A DNA stretch of 61,379 nt from Budvicia aquatica DSM 5075 = ATCC 35567 (GTDB lineage: Bacteria; Pseudomonadota; Gammaproteobacteria; Enterobacterales; Enterobacteriaceae). The notes beneath the pieces are model-generated. The model was not told the DNA's origin. It was given only the letters and a program-made list of their open reading frames with translations, and did not search any database. A program made the position numbers and the translations under genes. The DNA is taken from the NCBI RefSeq assembly GCF_000427805.1, contig NZ_ATYS01000033.1:1-61379 (forward strand). Direction: 5' to 3'. Positions 8,936 through 18,239 of the stretch are shown here, one piece after another (the stretch's first letter is position 1; each line of letters starts with the position of its first letter).

Positions 8936-10828
8936 TTAATCAGACTCAATGGTGAAGGTTCCTTTGCCTTTGAGTTTGCTCTTGTACATTGCCTGATCGG
9001 CACAGGTCAACATATGCTCCGCGGAAAGGCCCTGAATATTTCTTTCAATGCAAATACCAATACTGAAGCTTAATTTTACCGGAATATTACATAGCTGATG
9101 CAGGCTAGCCAGGGTATCGAACAGGCGCTGGCATATAAGCATAGCTGCATCTTTAGGGCGCTCTGAGCGACTAAACAGAATGGTAAACTCGTCCCCCGCC
9201 AGGCGAGCGGCGAAGTCACCGGGTTCGAAAGAATCTCTGATAACGTCGGCTACGGCTTTGAGTACTATATCGCCAAACCCATGGCCGTAGTTGTCATTGA
9301 GTATTTTAAATCCGTCTAAATCCAAAAAGAATAGGGTAAGCCATGGATGGTCCTGCCGGTTATTAAGCATATTGTTAAGCGTCTCCATAAACGCTCGCCT
9401 GTTGGGTAATCCGGTCAGAAGGTCATGAGAAGCCTCAAAAATCAGGGTTTCTTGCAGCTGTTTTAGTTCCGATATATCGAGTGAAAGAATATAGAATTCA
9501 TTAATATTCTTATCTTTGTTAGGGATAAGCGTGGTTTGTACATGTTTAACCCCTTCCAGCGTCGGAATTGTATTTTCAAATGCCACTTTATAACCAGACA
9601 TCACCTGGTCGAGGTATTTTTCGGCTTTTTTGAAGCTTGCCTCACCGATAACATCAGGCATATACATTCCTAACATTCGGCTAGCTGAAATACCAAACCA
9701 GTCTTCATAGGCTCGGTTACTAAAGGTGTAGTGTAAATCGTGATTAACACAGCTAACCAGCGCCGGAACGTTATCAGTAATCTCTTTTAACCGCTCTTTT
9801 TCAATATTGAGCAACGACTGGGTTTCGATTCTTTGTTCTACTTCATCATTAACCAGCTTCAGCATTCTTTCTAACTGATCGGTTCTTTCTTTAACTCTTA
9901 TCTCCAGTTTGTCCGTCATTTGTTTGAGCTGATTTTCGATGGCAATCTTTTCATTGATATCAACAATGATTGAAATGAAATGGTTGGGTTTATTGTCAGG
10001 CGTTCTGGCTAAGGAGACTGTGAGCAGTGCCCAGACAACTCTGCCCTGTTTATTAAAATAGCGCTTTTCTATCGAGTAAGTATCAATATGGCCGGAAACC
10101 AGCTCATAGAGCTGGCTCAGATCGGAGTCGAGATCGTCAGGGTGGGTAATTTCCTGAAAGGTCAGGTTTATCAGCTCTTGCTCGGTATAACCTAACATCT
10201 CACATAGCTTAGGGTTCACCCTTAGCCATTTCCCCATTAAGGAAACGTTAGCCATTCCTACTGCGGCCTGATTAAAGGTCTGCGCAAAGATTAGTTCAGC
10301 ACTCACCAGATTATCTTCGACTCGTTTGGTGTAAGTAATTTCTTCTAAACGATGAAAATAGAGTTCAACAATATGAGTAAAATCCCTCAGATTATGAATA
10401 TCGTTTTCGTTAAATGTGCGAGGCTGTGAATCAACAACGCACAGTGTTCCTAAGGCGACACCTTGAAGGGAATAGAAAGGGCACCCGGCGTAAAATACAA
10501 CGTCAGTGGGACCAGAACCGGTAGCCAAGTCACTAAAGCGTGGGTCCAGGCGTGAATCGGGCACAATAAATATGGTTTTCTCTAATATGGCATAGCTGCA
10601 GAGAGAGATATCTCTGGATGTTTCAGTAACGGACAATCCGAAACGAGATTTAAACCATTGGCGTTCGGCATCAATTAATGTCACTAACGCAACAGGGACT
10701 TTAAAAAACTCAGCGGCCAGCCGGGTTACTCTGTCCAGCCGCTCTGAAGGGGGAGAGTCTAATTCATTCAGTTCTTTCAGCAGTTTTAAACGCTGTTTTT
10801 CATTATCGGGTAATCGTGCTGGAAGCAT
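8936..10828 (-). CDS. GAF-PAS-PAS-GGDEF diguanylate cyclase
   Basis: Cytosolic sensor diguanylate cyclase, 630 aa, making c-di-GMP from two GTP. Domain order: GAF (about residues 20-160), PAS with PAC (about 175-300), a coiled-coil helix (about 300-350), a second PAS (about 350-460) and GGDEF (about 465-628). The active-site motif is AGDEF at residues 544-548, an accepted variant of GG(D/E)EF. The position of the inhibitory RxxD I-site, five residues before it, reads EPGD, so product inhibition is probably lost. No membrane segment or EAL domain is present. It is convergent with the MATE gene (16 bp apart). Confidence 0.93.
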   Translation of the reverse strand: MLPARLPDNEKQRLKLLKELNELDSPPSERLDRVTRLAAEFFKVPVALVTLIDAERQWFKSRFGLSVTETSRDISLCSYAILEKTIFIVPDSRLDPRFSDLATGSGPTDVVFYAGCPFYSLQGVALGTLCVVDSQPRTFNENDIHNLRDFTHIVELYFHRLEEITYTKRVEDNLVSAELIFAQTFNQAAVGMANVSLMGKWLRVNPKLCEMLGYTEQELINLTFQEITHPDDLDSDLSQLYELVSGHIDTYSIEKRYFNKQGRVVWALLTVSLARTPDNKPNHFISIIVDINEKIAIENQLKQMTDKLEIRVKERTDQLERMLKLVNDEVEQRIETQSLLNIEKERLKEITDNVPALVSCVNHDLHYTFSNRAYEDWFGISASRMLGMYMPDVIGEASFKKAEKYLDQVMSGYKVAFENTIPTLEGVKHVQTTLIPNKDKNINEFYILSLDISELKQLQETLIFEASHDLLTGLPNRRAFMETLNNMLNNRQDHPWLTLFFLDLDGFKILNDNYGHGFGDIVLKAVADVIRDSFEPGDFAARLAGDEFTILFSRSERPKDAAMLICQRLFDTLASLHQLCNIPVKLSFSIGICIERNIQGLSAEHMLTCADQAMYKSKLKGKGTFTIESD

Positions 10829-10915
10829 AGGAATACTCTCACAAATAAGTTCAACGTCTAAAGTATAGACGAATACCCTACGTATTCTGTGAGAGAGGCT
10901 ACCTTTAATACCTTA

Positions 10916-11239
10916 TCAGAAGTGAATAAGTATGAGATCTTTTAACGTAATGAATATCAATAGGCTGAGTATGACTGACACTAGCGTGTTTCGAATAAAT
11001 AGGGCCAGAAAAATGGAGAATATCGCGCCCAGCAAATAAGGATTTAATAGTGAATCTCTGATTCCGCTGTTATCTAAAAATATAATTGGCCCACAAATAG
11101 CCGTTAATATTGCAGGAATAGAGAAGCCTAAGAGTTTTTTAATCGTCGGGCTCAATTTAATTGGTAAATTAGGCTCAAGAAAGACGTAGCGGTTAAAAAA
11201 CACCACCAGAGCGGCACTGAATATAATGAACCAGATCAT
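10916..11239 (-). CDS. azlD: AzlD-family branched-chain amino acid exporter subunit
   Basis: Small membrane protein of 107 aa with about four hydrophobic helices, of the AzlD/YgaH family. It pairs with AzlC-type proteins to export branched-chain amino acids. The KLLGFSIPAILTAICGPIIF segment is typical of the family. Its start overlaps the end of azlC by 4 bp, implying translational coupling. A divergent gap of about 90 bp separates it from the diguanylate cyclase promoter. Confidence 0.88.
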   Translation of the reverse strand: MIWFIIFSAALVVFFNRYVFLEPNLPIKLSPTIKKLLGFSIPAILTAICGPIIFLDNSGIRDSLLNPYLLGAIFSIFLALFIRNTLVSVILSLLIFITLKDLILIHF

Positions 11240-11952
11240 TCTTTATCTCCGGTGATTAATGAGGTGATTAACCCGGCGAACATGGCGCTAACGCCTGAAA
11301 TGATTAGCGAGCTTGGTACGTGATAGTAGCCCAATACAACCGATAGAATGAGTGCTGTTAGCACGCAAACAATGGTCGGAAGGTTTTTAATCATTGGTAC
11401 AACAATAACAATAAAGGTCGCGGCAATGGAGAAGTCCAGCCCGTAGCTGCCTAAATTTTCAATTTGTGTCGCGGCTAATATGCCCGCCAGCGTTGACAGC
11501 AGCCAGAATATGTAAAAGAACAATCCTACGCCGAGTGCATACCAACGGTTAAATTCCGCCGCAGAATGTTTGCCAATTAAAGCAAAAAGCTCATCGGTGA
11601 GTAGAAAACCTAAAATTAGTCGCCACCTTAACGGCAGTGGCGCGATTCGCTCTCGTAGCGTCAGCCCATAAAGCAGGTGTTGGGAAGCAATAAAAAAAGC
11701 GGAGATTAGAATCGACATCACGCCGGCACCGGCCTTAATCATGCCCATCACCGCCAACTGCGTTGCTCCGGCAAAGATAATTCCGGACATGCCCAAACCT
11801 TCGGCGGGCGTAAGCCCGGTTTCAATGGCCATTGAACCGGCTAAAATTCCCCACGGAAGAACGGCGATACTGAGAGGCAATATGGCCACTCCACCTTTTA
11901 AAAAGCTTACCCACCATTCTGAATGGTCGGGTTCTGATACTAAATCACTCAT
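11236..11952 (-). CDS. azlC: AzlC-family branched-chain amino acid exporter subunit
   Basis: Large subunit of an AzlC/YgaZ-type exporter, 238 aa (E. coli YgaZ has 245). Visible family features are LPWGILAGSMAIETGL, the GMSGIIFAGATQLAVMGMI segment and LLTDELFALIG. Some six to eight membrane helices are predicted. It probably exports branched-chain amino acids or analogues with AzlD. An AraC-type regulator is encoded immediately upstream on the same strand and is the likely activator. Confidence 0.92.
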   Translation of the reverse strand: MSDLVSEPDHSEWWVSFLKGGVAILPLSIAVLPWGILAGSMAIETGLTPAEGLGMSGIIFAGATQLAVMGMIKAGAGVMSILISAFFIASQHLLYGLTLRERIAPLPLRWRLILGFLLTDELFALIGKHSAAEFNRWYALGVGLFFYIFWLLSTLAGILAATQIENLGSYGLDFSIAATFIVIVVPMIKNLPTIVCVLTALILSVVLGYYHVPSSLIISGVSAMFAGLITSLITGDKE

Positions 11953-12094
11953 TGTTGTTTCATTGGTCCGTTATACGTTGAGGTAATGCGCTATTACCGA
12001 AGCCCGGTGAGAAAGAAAAGGATCGGTATACAATCAGGCTACGCCAGTACCGGAGGATATTATTGTACGCAATTGCTCTGATAGCAAAACCTGG

Positions 12095-12973
12095 CTAGAG
12101 GGTTTTTATATATTGTTTCGGGGTTACGCCCATCGATTTTTTGAAATGGCGATGGAAATGGCTTTGATCGTGGAATCCGAGCATCATGGCAGTGTCCGAT
12201 ATGCTGTGACCATATTTCAGCAGCGACCGGCTTTTACGCAGCCTGGCCTGAATTTGATAGGCATGAGGTGGAAACCCGGTTGCCTTCTGAAACTGGCGCA
12301 CTAGGTAGTAGGGGCTGAGAGAAACCAGCGATGACAGTTCAAGCAAGGATACGTTCTCTTCCGGATAGTCATCTAAAAATGATTTTACGATTAAAATCTG
12401 GCTTTGAACTTTTAATAGCGGTGAGGCCTCAACTCGGGTTTTTCCGTGTCTCATCATCAGGATAGTTAAGGCTGAAAATAGAATGCTTTCTTTTAACAGC
12501 TTATTCTCTGAGGTTTTTAATAGTGTAAACGCCAGCCGGAGCTGAACGGCTAAATAGGGGTCGTTGATCACAGCATTGGGAAAATAGGGGGCTGAACCTG
12601 AGGGCGTTTTTAGATCTCTTGAGAGCGACATTAACAGGCTTTCGGAAGGGTACATCGCCTGATAAGACCAGCCGTTTTCAGAAGCCGCGCTGCCGGTGTG
12701 AATATCATCAGCATTCACCAGCGTAATCCAACCGCTTGGCGCTACGTGTTCACCGCCGGTGCGGTAAAAACTTTGAGCCCCTTCATCAATCAAACCAATA
12801 CAGAAGTTTTCGTGGCTGTGGCGCGAGAACGTTTGGTGATGATAGTTCGCCTGAAGCACTTCCAGACCGCCAAGATCCCCGATATGGGTATATGTTACAT
12901 TCTCTCTGCTCACCGTTATAGCTTCCTCTATCGCCTCTTTAATGCTATGGCGGTCTGATACCATAACACTCAT
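12095..12973 (-). CDS. AraC-family regulator next to azlCD
   Basis: Transcriptional activator of 292 aa. The N-terminal half is a cupin-like AraC ligand-binding domain (HHQTFSRHSHENFCIGLIDEG), and the C-terminal 100 residues carry the double HTH (VSLLELSSLVSLSPYYLVRQF, then SDTAMMLGFHDQSHFHRHFK, ending GVTPKQYI). AraC-type genes of this subclass are frequently found next to azlCD, and here the regulator is 142 bp upstream on the same strand, so regulation of the exporter is a reasonable inference. The 209-bp gap to mdaB on the other side holds both divergent promoters. Confidence 0.92.
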   Translation of the reverse strand: MSVMVSDRHSIKEAIEEAITVSRENVTYTHIGDLGGLEVLQANYHHQTFSRHSHENFCIGLIDEGAQSFYRTGGEHVAPSGWITLVNADDIHTGSAASENGWSYQAMYPSESLLMSLSRDLKTPSGSAPYFPNAVINDPYLAVQLRLAFTLLKTSENKLLKESILFSALTILMMRHGKTRVEASPLLKVQSQILIVKSFLDDYPEENVSLLELSSLVSLSPYYLVRQFQKATGFPPHAYQIQARLRKSRSLLKYGHSISDTAMMLGFHDQSHFHRHFKKSMGVTPKQYIKTL

Positions 12974-13182
12974 TTAGCCCTCAGTTTTGTACAAAATTGC
13001 TCTCAACGTTTTGTTCGCAGAGAATCTTGTTATTATTGATTTTTAGTCAACTATATTGTGTTTTTATTGCGATTTTATTCAGGGATAGAGTCTGTAAAAT
13101 AAGCTTTATGATTTATGGCGGTCAGCGACGCTGGTGAGTTCTGGCTGATGACAATACTAAGTTAATTAAGTGAAGTGAAACA

Positions 13183-13764
13183 ATGAGTAACATTCTGATT
13201 ATTAACGCAATGAAAAAATTTGCTCACTCAAATGGTGAGCTGAACTTAACGTTACATCACGCCGCGGCGGATTTTTTGCGTCAGGCCGGGCACCAAGTGA
13301 AAGAGACTATTGTTGACCAGGGTTATGACATCGAAGAAGAAATCGAAAAATACATGTGGGCTGACACTGTCATTTACCAGCAGCCGGGCTGGTGGATGGG
13401 AACACCTTGGATCCTGAAAAAGTATATCGACGAAATTTTTACTGAAGGCCACGGCCGCCTGTACCAAAGCGATGGCCGCAGTCGTTCAGACGCGTCTAAG
13501 AAATATGGTTCAGGTGGTTTAATTCAGGGCAAAACCTACATGCTGTCGGTTACCTGGAATGCTCCTCAGGAAGCTTTCGACGATCCAGCGCAGTTTTTTG
13601 AAGGCGTTGGCGTTGATGGTGTTTACTTACCGTTCCACAAAGCCAATCAGTTTTTAGGTATGACGCCGTTACCCACGTTCCTGTGTACCGATGTGATGAA
13701 GCAGCCCGACGTTGAAAACAACATCAAACGCTTACATCAACATCTGGCAGAGGTTTTTGCCTGA
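13183..13764 (+). CDS. mdaB: NADPH:quinone oxidoreductase MdaB
   Basis: Flavodoxin-fold FAD enzyme that reduces quinones with two electrons from NADPH, giving protection against oxidative and electrophile stress in the cytosol. At 193 aa it has the same length as E. coli MdaB and near-identical blocks: MSNILIINAMKKFAHSNGEL, QPGWWMGTPWILKKYIDEIF, KKYGSGGLIQGK and GVGVDGVYLPFHKANQFLG. A terminator hairpin follows within 20 bp. It is divergent from the AraC gene at 12973. Confidence 0.96.
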   Translation: MSNILIINAMKKFAHSNGELNLTLHHAAADFLRQAGHQVKETIVDQGYDIEEEIEKYMWADTVIYQQPGWWMGTPWILKKYIDEIFTEGHGRLYQSDGRSRSDASKKYGSGGLIQGKTYMLSVTWNAPQEAFDDPAQFFEGVGVDGVYLPFHKANQFLGMTPLPTFLCTDVMKQPDVENNIKRLHQHLAEVFA

Positions 13765-13781
13765 ATTTAGCTATAACTTGG

Positions 13782-13811
13782 AAAACGGTCATCTAATGAT
13801 GGCCGTTTTTT
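13782..13811 (+). terminator. Intrinsic terminator of mdaB
   Basis: Stem AAAACGGTCATC / GATGGCCGTTTT with a TAAT loop and one G-T wobble, followed by T residues. It lies between mdaB and the next AraC gene. Confidence 0.85.
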
Positions 13812-13891
13812 CATATATAGCGTTAAGATGTACAGTATCAGGCTTACATCGTACTGACAGTCAGAGTAGCGAGAGAGATAAAGAGGGAGTG

Positions 13892-14731
13892 ATGGCAGCA
13901 CAGAGCGTCCGGTCTGTTGAGCAAGAATATTGGCGTCATAACGACCTGCCTCATATTGAGCTGCGTTCAACCCGACAAAGTCGGATCGGCTATAAGGCCC
14001 ATTTGCATCAGGCGCTTTCTATTGGCGCAATTGAGCAGGGCACGACCTGCGTCAACTATGGTGGTGCAGAGCGCTTGGCTCATGCCGGTGAACTGGTGCT
14101 TATCGATCCTGAGGCGGTACACAGCTGTAATCCTGTCGACGGACATTCACGTAGCTACCATATGCTCTATCTGGATAATACATGGTGCCTGAACCGGTTA
14201 TCGGCCCTGTTTGGTCAGCCACTGTCCGGTTTTTGCTGCGACCGCTTTGCCATTAAAGATCCGCTTTTGTTTACCCAGTACTTGAGTCTGGTCGAATTAC
14301 TTCATTCCGGTCAGCTTAATCAGGCAGAGACATTATTAGACGGATTGACCGTCACGCTGTTCAGCCGTTACTGTTCTCCGGCGTCGTCAGATATTGACCA
14401 ACGGGAAATCACTCATTATATCCGCCTGCGTTTACTGGAAAATCTGGTTACGCCACCGTCGTTAACCGATTTAGCCGAAGAATTACACCTGCGGCCAGAA
14501 ACGCTGATTCGAATTTTCTACAAAGACGTAGGGATAACCCCAAAAGCGTTTATTAATAATGTGCGAATTGAGCGGGCGAAGCTATTGCTGCGGCAGGGGG
14601 AAAGTATTGTTGATGCTGCCCAGCAAACCGGGTTCAGTGACCAGAGCCATTTTCATAAACTGTTTGTATTAAACAATGCGGCAACGCCAAGGCAATATCA
14701 GCTAAGCAGATCAATTTCTGACAATAATTAG
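13892..14731 (+). CDS. AraC-family regulator next to a LysE exporter
   Basis: AraC-type activator of 279 aa from ATG 13892, which has a strong RBS (AGAGGGA, 13882-13888). The open frame runs further upstream to 13712, but those codons lie within mdaB and its terminator. The N-terminal cupin (KAHLHQALSIGAIEQGTTCV, AGELVLIDPEAVHSCNP) is of the AraC_binding type. The C-terminal double HTH reads PPSLTDLAEELHLRPETLIR and SIVDAAQQTGFSDQSHFHKL. It precedes a LysE-family exporter by 52 bp on the same strand and probably controls it. Confidence 0.92.
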   Translation: MAAQSVRSVEQEYWRHNDLPHIELRSTRQSRIGYKAHLHQALSIGAIEQGTTCVNYGGAERLAHAGELVLIDPEAVHSCNPVDGHSRSYHMLYLDNTWCLNRLSALFGQPLSGFCCDRFAIKDPLLFTQYLSLVELLHSGQLNQAETLLDGLTVTLFSRYCSPASSDIDQREITHYIRLRLLENLVTPPSLTDLAEELHLRPETLIRIFYKDVGITPKAFINNVRIERAKLLLRQGESIVDAAQQTGFSDQSHFHKLFVLNNAATPRQYQLSRSISDNN

Positions 14732-14783
14732 CCGACGGCTGTCGCTAAAGTCTTCTCAATGATTCCTTGCTGAGAAGATTAAT

Positions 14784-15422
14784 ATGTTGTCGATAGGATA
14801 CTGGCTGCCTGAAGCCTTTCCGCTGTTAGTGCTGGCCCACGGTGTCGCTTTACTGAGCCCCGGCCCTGATTTTTTCCTCTTAACCGGCTATGCCGTTCGC
14901 TATCGTTTAAGGGGGAGCGCATTTATTTGTTTGGGTATTGCTGTCGGTAACGGGGTTTATATTGCAGTTGCCATTGCCGGTTGGAGTGGATTACGCACCA
15001 ACACATGGCTATTCAATACGATCGCCATTATTGGTGCTGTATATTTGTTGTTTTTGGGCGTGATGCTATTGCGAAGCCGGCCGCGACCGCTGGATATTAA
15101 AGTAACCCGTGCTGACTGCGTTTCACCTTACCGGCAATTTATATTGGGGATAAGCTCCGCACTGCTGAATCCGAAAAATGCACTGTTTTATATGAGCCTG
15201 ATGACCGTTATTCTTGGCAGCCAGGTAACGCTGGTTCAGCAGATTAGCAGTGGCATTTGGATGTTTTTGGCGGTATTGCTCTGGGATTTATTGGTGGCGT
15301 CAGCGATTAGCTTTCCTCCCGTTCAGCAACGGCTAAGCCACTGGGTTCACTGGATAGAACGGGGGGCGGGCAGTATTTTACTCGCGATGGGATTTTGGCT
15401 ATTGGTTCAGGTTATTTTATAG
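14784..15422 (+). CDS. LysE/RhtB-family amino acid exporter
   Basis: Inner-membrane exporter of 212 aa with about six helices. The family motif PGPDFFLLTGYA and the segment SALLNPKNALFYMSLMTVI are present. Members export lysine, threonine, homoserine or cysteine derivatives; the substrate here is unknown. It lies directly behind an AraC-type regulator. This is the second amino-acid-exporter/AraC pair within 5 kb (compare azlCD). Confidence 0.92.
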   Translation: MLSIGYWLPEAFPLLVLAHGVALLSPGPDFFLLTGYAVRYRLRGSAFICLGIAVGNGVYIAVAIAGWSGLRTNTWLFNTIAIIGAVYLLFLGVMLLRSRPRPLDIKVTRADCVSPYRQFILGISSALLNPKNALFYMSLMTVILGSQVTLVQQISSGIWMFLAVLLWDLLVASAISFPPVQQRLSHWVHWIERGAGSILLAMGFWLLVQVIL

Positions 15423-15493
15423 CGCTGAAATAGAACTGATTAACCATAGATTTACCGGGTGTGAAAGCCTGAAAAACGATAAGGACAGTATCA

Positions 15494-16486
15494 ATGCAAA
15501 AACAGACCCTATCATGGTGCTGGAACCAGCCGGGTGAGCCGGCCGGTTTGGTACAAACTCATGTCGACCTTGCTGAATTAGAAAACCATCAAGTTCTGGT
15601 TGCCAATAAAGTGATTGGTCTGAATCCGGTTGACTGGAAAGTGATTAAACACCCTCCTGATGCGTGGAAACCCGGTCATATTCCCGGTGTTGATGCTATG
15701 GGCGTGGTGGTAGCCGTAGGGGCCAGAGTCAATCATTTACGGATTGGGACTCGGGTCTGTTACCACACAAATTTACGTACTCAGGGCAGCTTTAGCCATC
15801 ATACCATTGTGTCTGCTAAGGCGCTGATTCCGGTACCGGATAGCGTCAGTGACCAAGCGGCAGCGGCATTACCTTGCCCCGGTCTAACGGCTTGGCAGGC
15901 AATCAAGAAACTACCGGAAATTAAAGGTAAACGGATATTAGTCAGCGGTGCCGGTGGTTCAGTCGGAACTATCCTCACTCAGTTACTGATAGCTCAAGGC
16001 GCACAGGTTTATGCTACAGCCAGTGCGGTGAACCATGCGCGCTTAAGCCATTGGGGCGTAATTCAGTCATTCGACTATAAAGACAGTGATTGGCGTCAGC
16101 AGATCAAACAACAGCTAGGGACTCAGTCGCTCTATGCGGCTTTTGATATGGTCAGTGGCGAACATGCGGCAACCCTTGCGCCGTTACTGGGGTATTATGG
16201 CCACTTAGTCTGCGTTCAGGATCGGATCGCTAAATCCCCGGTTGCGTCGTTCAGCACCTGTATTTCTCTGCATGAAATTGCCCTGGGTGCTATACATCAA
16301 CATGGCGACGATCGGCAGTGGGCTGAACTGGTTAACGCCGGGCAATTTTTGCTGGCCGAGATCGCCCGTGGCGCAATTATTTTACCTAAATTTGAACTGA
16401 CTGAATTTGATCGACTTCCGGAGAGTCTGGCGGAGCTGAAACTGAATAATAAAGCAGTGAAGTATCTGGTCAGGATCGGAGAATAA
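15494..16486 (+). CDS. Zinc-independent MDR-superfamily oxidoreductase
   Basis: NAD(P)H-dependent alcohol dehydrogenase-like (quinone oxidoreductase-like) enzyme of 330 aa. The GroES-like N-terminal domain (VIGLNPVDWKVIKHPP, GVDAMGVVVAVG) is followed by a Rossmann fold with the nucleotide-binding loop VSGAGGSVGTI. The Cys/His ligands of zinc-containing members are not evident. AAGGA lies about 8 bases before the ATG. The true substrate cannot be deduced. It is convergent with the ycaC gene, with a 12-bp hairpin between them. Confidence 0.9.
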   Translation: MQKQTLSWCWNQPGEPAGLVQTHVDLAELENHQVLVANKVIGLNPVDWKVIKHPPDAWKPGHIPGVDAMGVVVAVGARVNHLRIGTRVCYHTNLRTQGSFSHHTIVSAKALIPVPDSVSDQAAAALPCPGLTAWQAIKKLPEIKGKRILVSGAGGSVGTILTQLLIAQGAQVYATASAVNHARLSHWGVIQSFDYKDSDWRQQIKQQLGTQSLYAAFDMVSGEHAATLAPLLGYYGHLVCVQDRIAKSPVASFSTCISLHEIALGAIHQHGDDRQWAELVNAGQFLLAEIARGAIILPKFELTEFDRLPESLAELKLNNKAVKYLVRIGE

Positions 16487-16503
16487 TCGCTATTGTTTAG
16501 GGG

Positions 16504-16534
16504 ACCGCTATCCCGACAACGCCGGGATAGCGGT
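16504..16534. terminator. Hairpin between convergent genes
   Basis: Perfect 12-bp stem ACCGCTATCCCG / CGGGATAGCGGT with a 7-nt loop. There is no clear U run on either side, so it may be a weak or Rho-assisted terminator for the convergent MDR and ycaC genes. Confidence 0.6.
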
Positions 16535-16548
16535 GTAAGAAGCGAGGA

Positions 16549-17169
16549 TTACTTAGTTTGTGCACTGAAGCTCTGAATCAGATTTGCGTAAGCTGGTAGG
16601 TGTTTGCCCAGAATACCGCCAAATCCTTCAATATCATTACGCCAGTCGCGGTGTAGTTCACATCCCACGCCAAACCATGACATTAACTGCGCCCCAGCTT
16701 GTGACATGCGATCCCATGCGGCATCGCGGGTAATCGGATTAAAAGTGCCGGATGCATCAGTAACAACAAACACCTCGAAGCCTTCTTCCAGAGCAGAAAG
16801 TGCCGGGAAGGCCACGCATACTTCGGTAACCACACCGGCAATCAGCAACTGCTTTTTACCGGTGGCTTTGACTGCCTTAACAAAGTCGGCATTATCCCAT
16901 GCGTTAATTTGTCCCGGGCGTGCAAAATAAGGCGCGTCGGGGAACATCGCTTTGAGCTCCGGTACCAGCGGGCCGTTGGGACCATTTTCAAAACTGGTTG
17001 TCAGAATGGTCGGTAAGTTAAAAAACTTTGCGATATCGGCCAGAGCCAAGACGTTATTTTTAAATTCATCCGGAGTGAAATCCCGCACCAATGAGAGCAG
17101 GCCCGCCTGATGGTCGACAAACAAAACAGCAACATCATCTTTGTTTAAACGGTTATAAGTAAAAGACAT
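16549..17169 (-). CDS. ycaC: Isochorismatase-family hydrolase YcaC
   Basis: Cysteine hydrolase of the isochorismatase superfamily, 206 aa, nearly collinear with E. coli YcaC (208), which forms octameric rings. The catalytic triad positions are visible: Asp in VLFVDHQAGLL, Lys in VKATGKKQ and Cys in AGVVTEVCVAFPALSA. The physiological substrate of the family is unknown. It follows a pirin gene on the same strand (83 bp gap). The two are divergent from a LysR regulator, a common trio in proteobacteria that suggests aromatic or electrophile stress control. Confidence 0.95.
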   Translation of the reverse strand: MSFTYNRLNKDDVAVLFVDHQAGLLSLVRDFTPDEFKNNVLALADIAKFFNLPTILTTSFENGPNGPLVPELKAMFPDAPYFARPGQINAWDNADFVKAVKATGKKQLLIAGVVTEVCVAFPALSALEEGFEVFVVTDASGTFNPITRDAAWDRMSQAGAQLMSWFGVGCELHRDWRNDIEGFGGILGKHLPAYANLIQSFSAQTK

Positions 17170-17252
17170 AGTAGAACTCCCAATCGATTGTTTAGGGTTG
17201 CGAACGGGGCATAAGCTGCCACCGTTCGCTGTCAGTAAAAGGATAGGCTGAA

Positions 17253-18119
17253 TTAACTTATCTGCCCCATTTCTCCGCGATTAAATTGTTCAATAGCCTG
17301 ATGAATTTCATCGCGAGTATTCATTACAAAAGGCCCTTGTCCGACTACCGGCTCATCAATAGGCTCACCGCTTAATACTAAAAGAGTTGAGTCATTGTTA
17401 GATTCCAGACGTATTTCGCCGCCATGGGTATCAAAGCTGATTAAATCGGCTTCGCGGGCAACCTGCGCGTTGTTAACTAGCACCGTGCCTGAAAGTACAA
17501 CCAACATCGCATTGTGACCGTCAGGTAAATTAAGCACCGCTTCGTTACCGGCTTTTAAGCTCATGTCCCAAACGTTAATATCGGTAAAGGTTTTAGCTGG
17601 CCCCTGATTCTGGTCAAATTGACCGGCAATCACCCGCAGGGTTCCTGCATCATCAGGCAGATTAACTACCGGAATCTGCTTATTGAGTATCGACTGATAA
17701 CCCGCGGGTGCTGATTTATCTTTAGCCGGCAGATTGACCCATAGCTGGACCATGTGCAGCGTTCCGCCTGCTTTAGCAAAGGCTTCAGAGTGGAACTCCT
17801 GATGAACGATGCCCGCTCCGGCCGTCATCCATTGCACGTCGCCGGGGCCAATAACGCCGCCAGCTCCGGTTGAGTCCCGGTGCTCGACTTCGCCTTTATA
17901 AACCAGCGTAACGGTTTCAAATCCTTTATGAGGGTGCTGACCAACGCCTCTGCGGCCTTTCGTTGGTGTAAAATCTGCCGGGCCTGCATAGTCTAATAAT
18001 AGGAACGGACTGATATTTTTCGCGCCCAGACTCTGGTAAGAAAACAGTGAACGAACGGGAAAACCATCACCGACCCAGTGTTGTCTTGGGGCACTGTATA
18101 CGCCTGAAATTTTTCTCAT
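17253..18119 (-). CDS. Pirin-family protein
   Basis: Bicupin of 288 aa. The N-terminal cupin metal-site residues are seen in GVGQHPHKGFETVTLVYKGE and the VHQEFHSEAF segment (His, His and Glu ligands). Some pirins have quercetin 2,3-dioxygenase activity, and in general the family role is unclear. It is the promoter-proximal gene before ycaC, opposite a LysR gene 120 bp away. Pirins fused to or next to LysR regulators are often induced by electrophiles or quinones. Soluble, no signal peptide. Confidence 0.92.
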   Translation of the reverse strand: MRKISGVYSAPRQHWVGDGFPVRSLFSYQSLGAKNISPFLLLDYAGPADFTPTKGRRGVGQHPHKGFETVTLVYKGEVEHRDSTGAGGVIGPGDVQWMTAGAGIVHQEFHSEAFAKAGGTLHMVQLWVNLPAKDKSAPAGYQSILNKQIPVVNLPDDAGTLRVIAGQFDQNQGPAKTFTDINVWDMSLKAGNEAVLNLPDGHNAMLVVLSGTVLVNNAQVAREADLISFDTHGGEIRLESNNDSTLLVLSGEPIDEPVVGQGPFVMNTRDEIHQAIEQFNRGEMGQIS

Positions 18120-18239
18120 GATGTTATTCCTCCAAATCTTTGCTGCCTCAGTGCAGCGGATGGAACAAGTATAGATATGTGATAATCCATCCGGTAGACT
18201 GAAAAAATGAACTCATCGTTCTTTAAATGGAACAATAGA

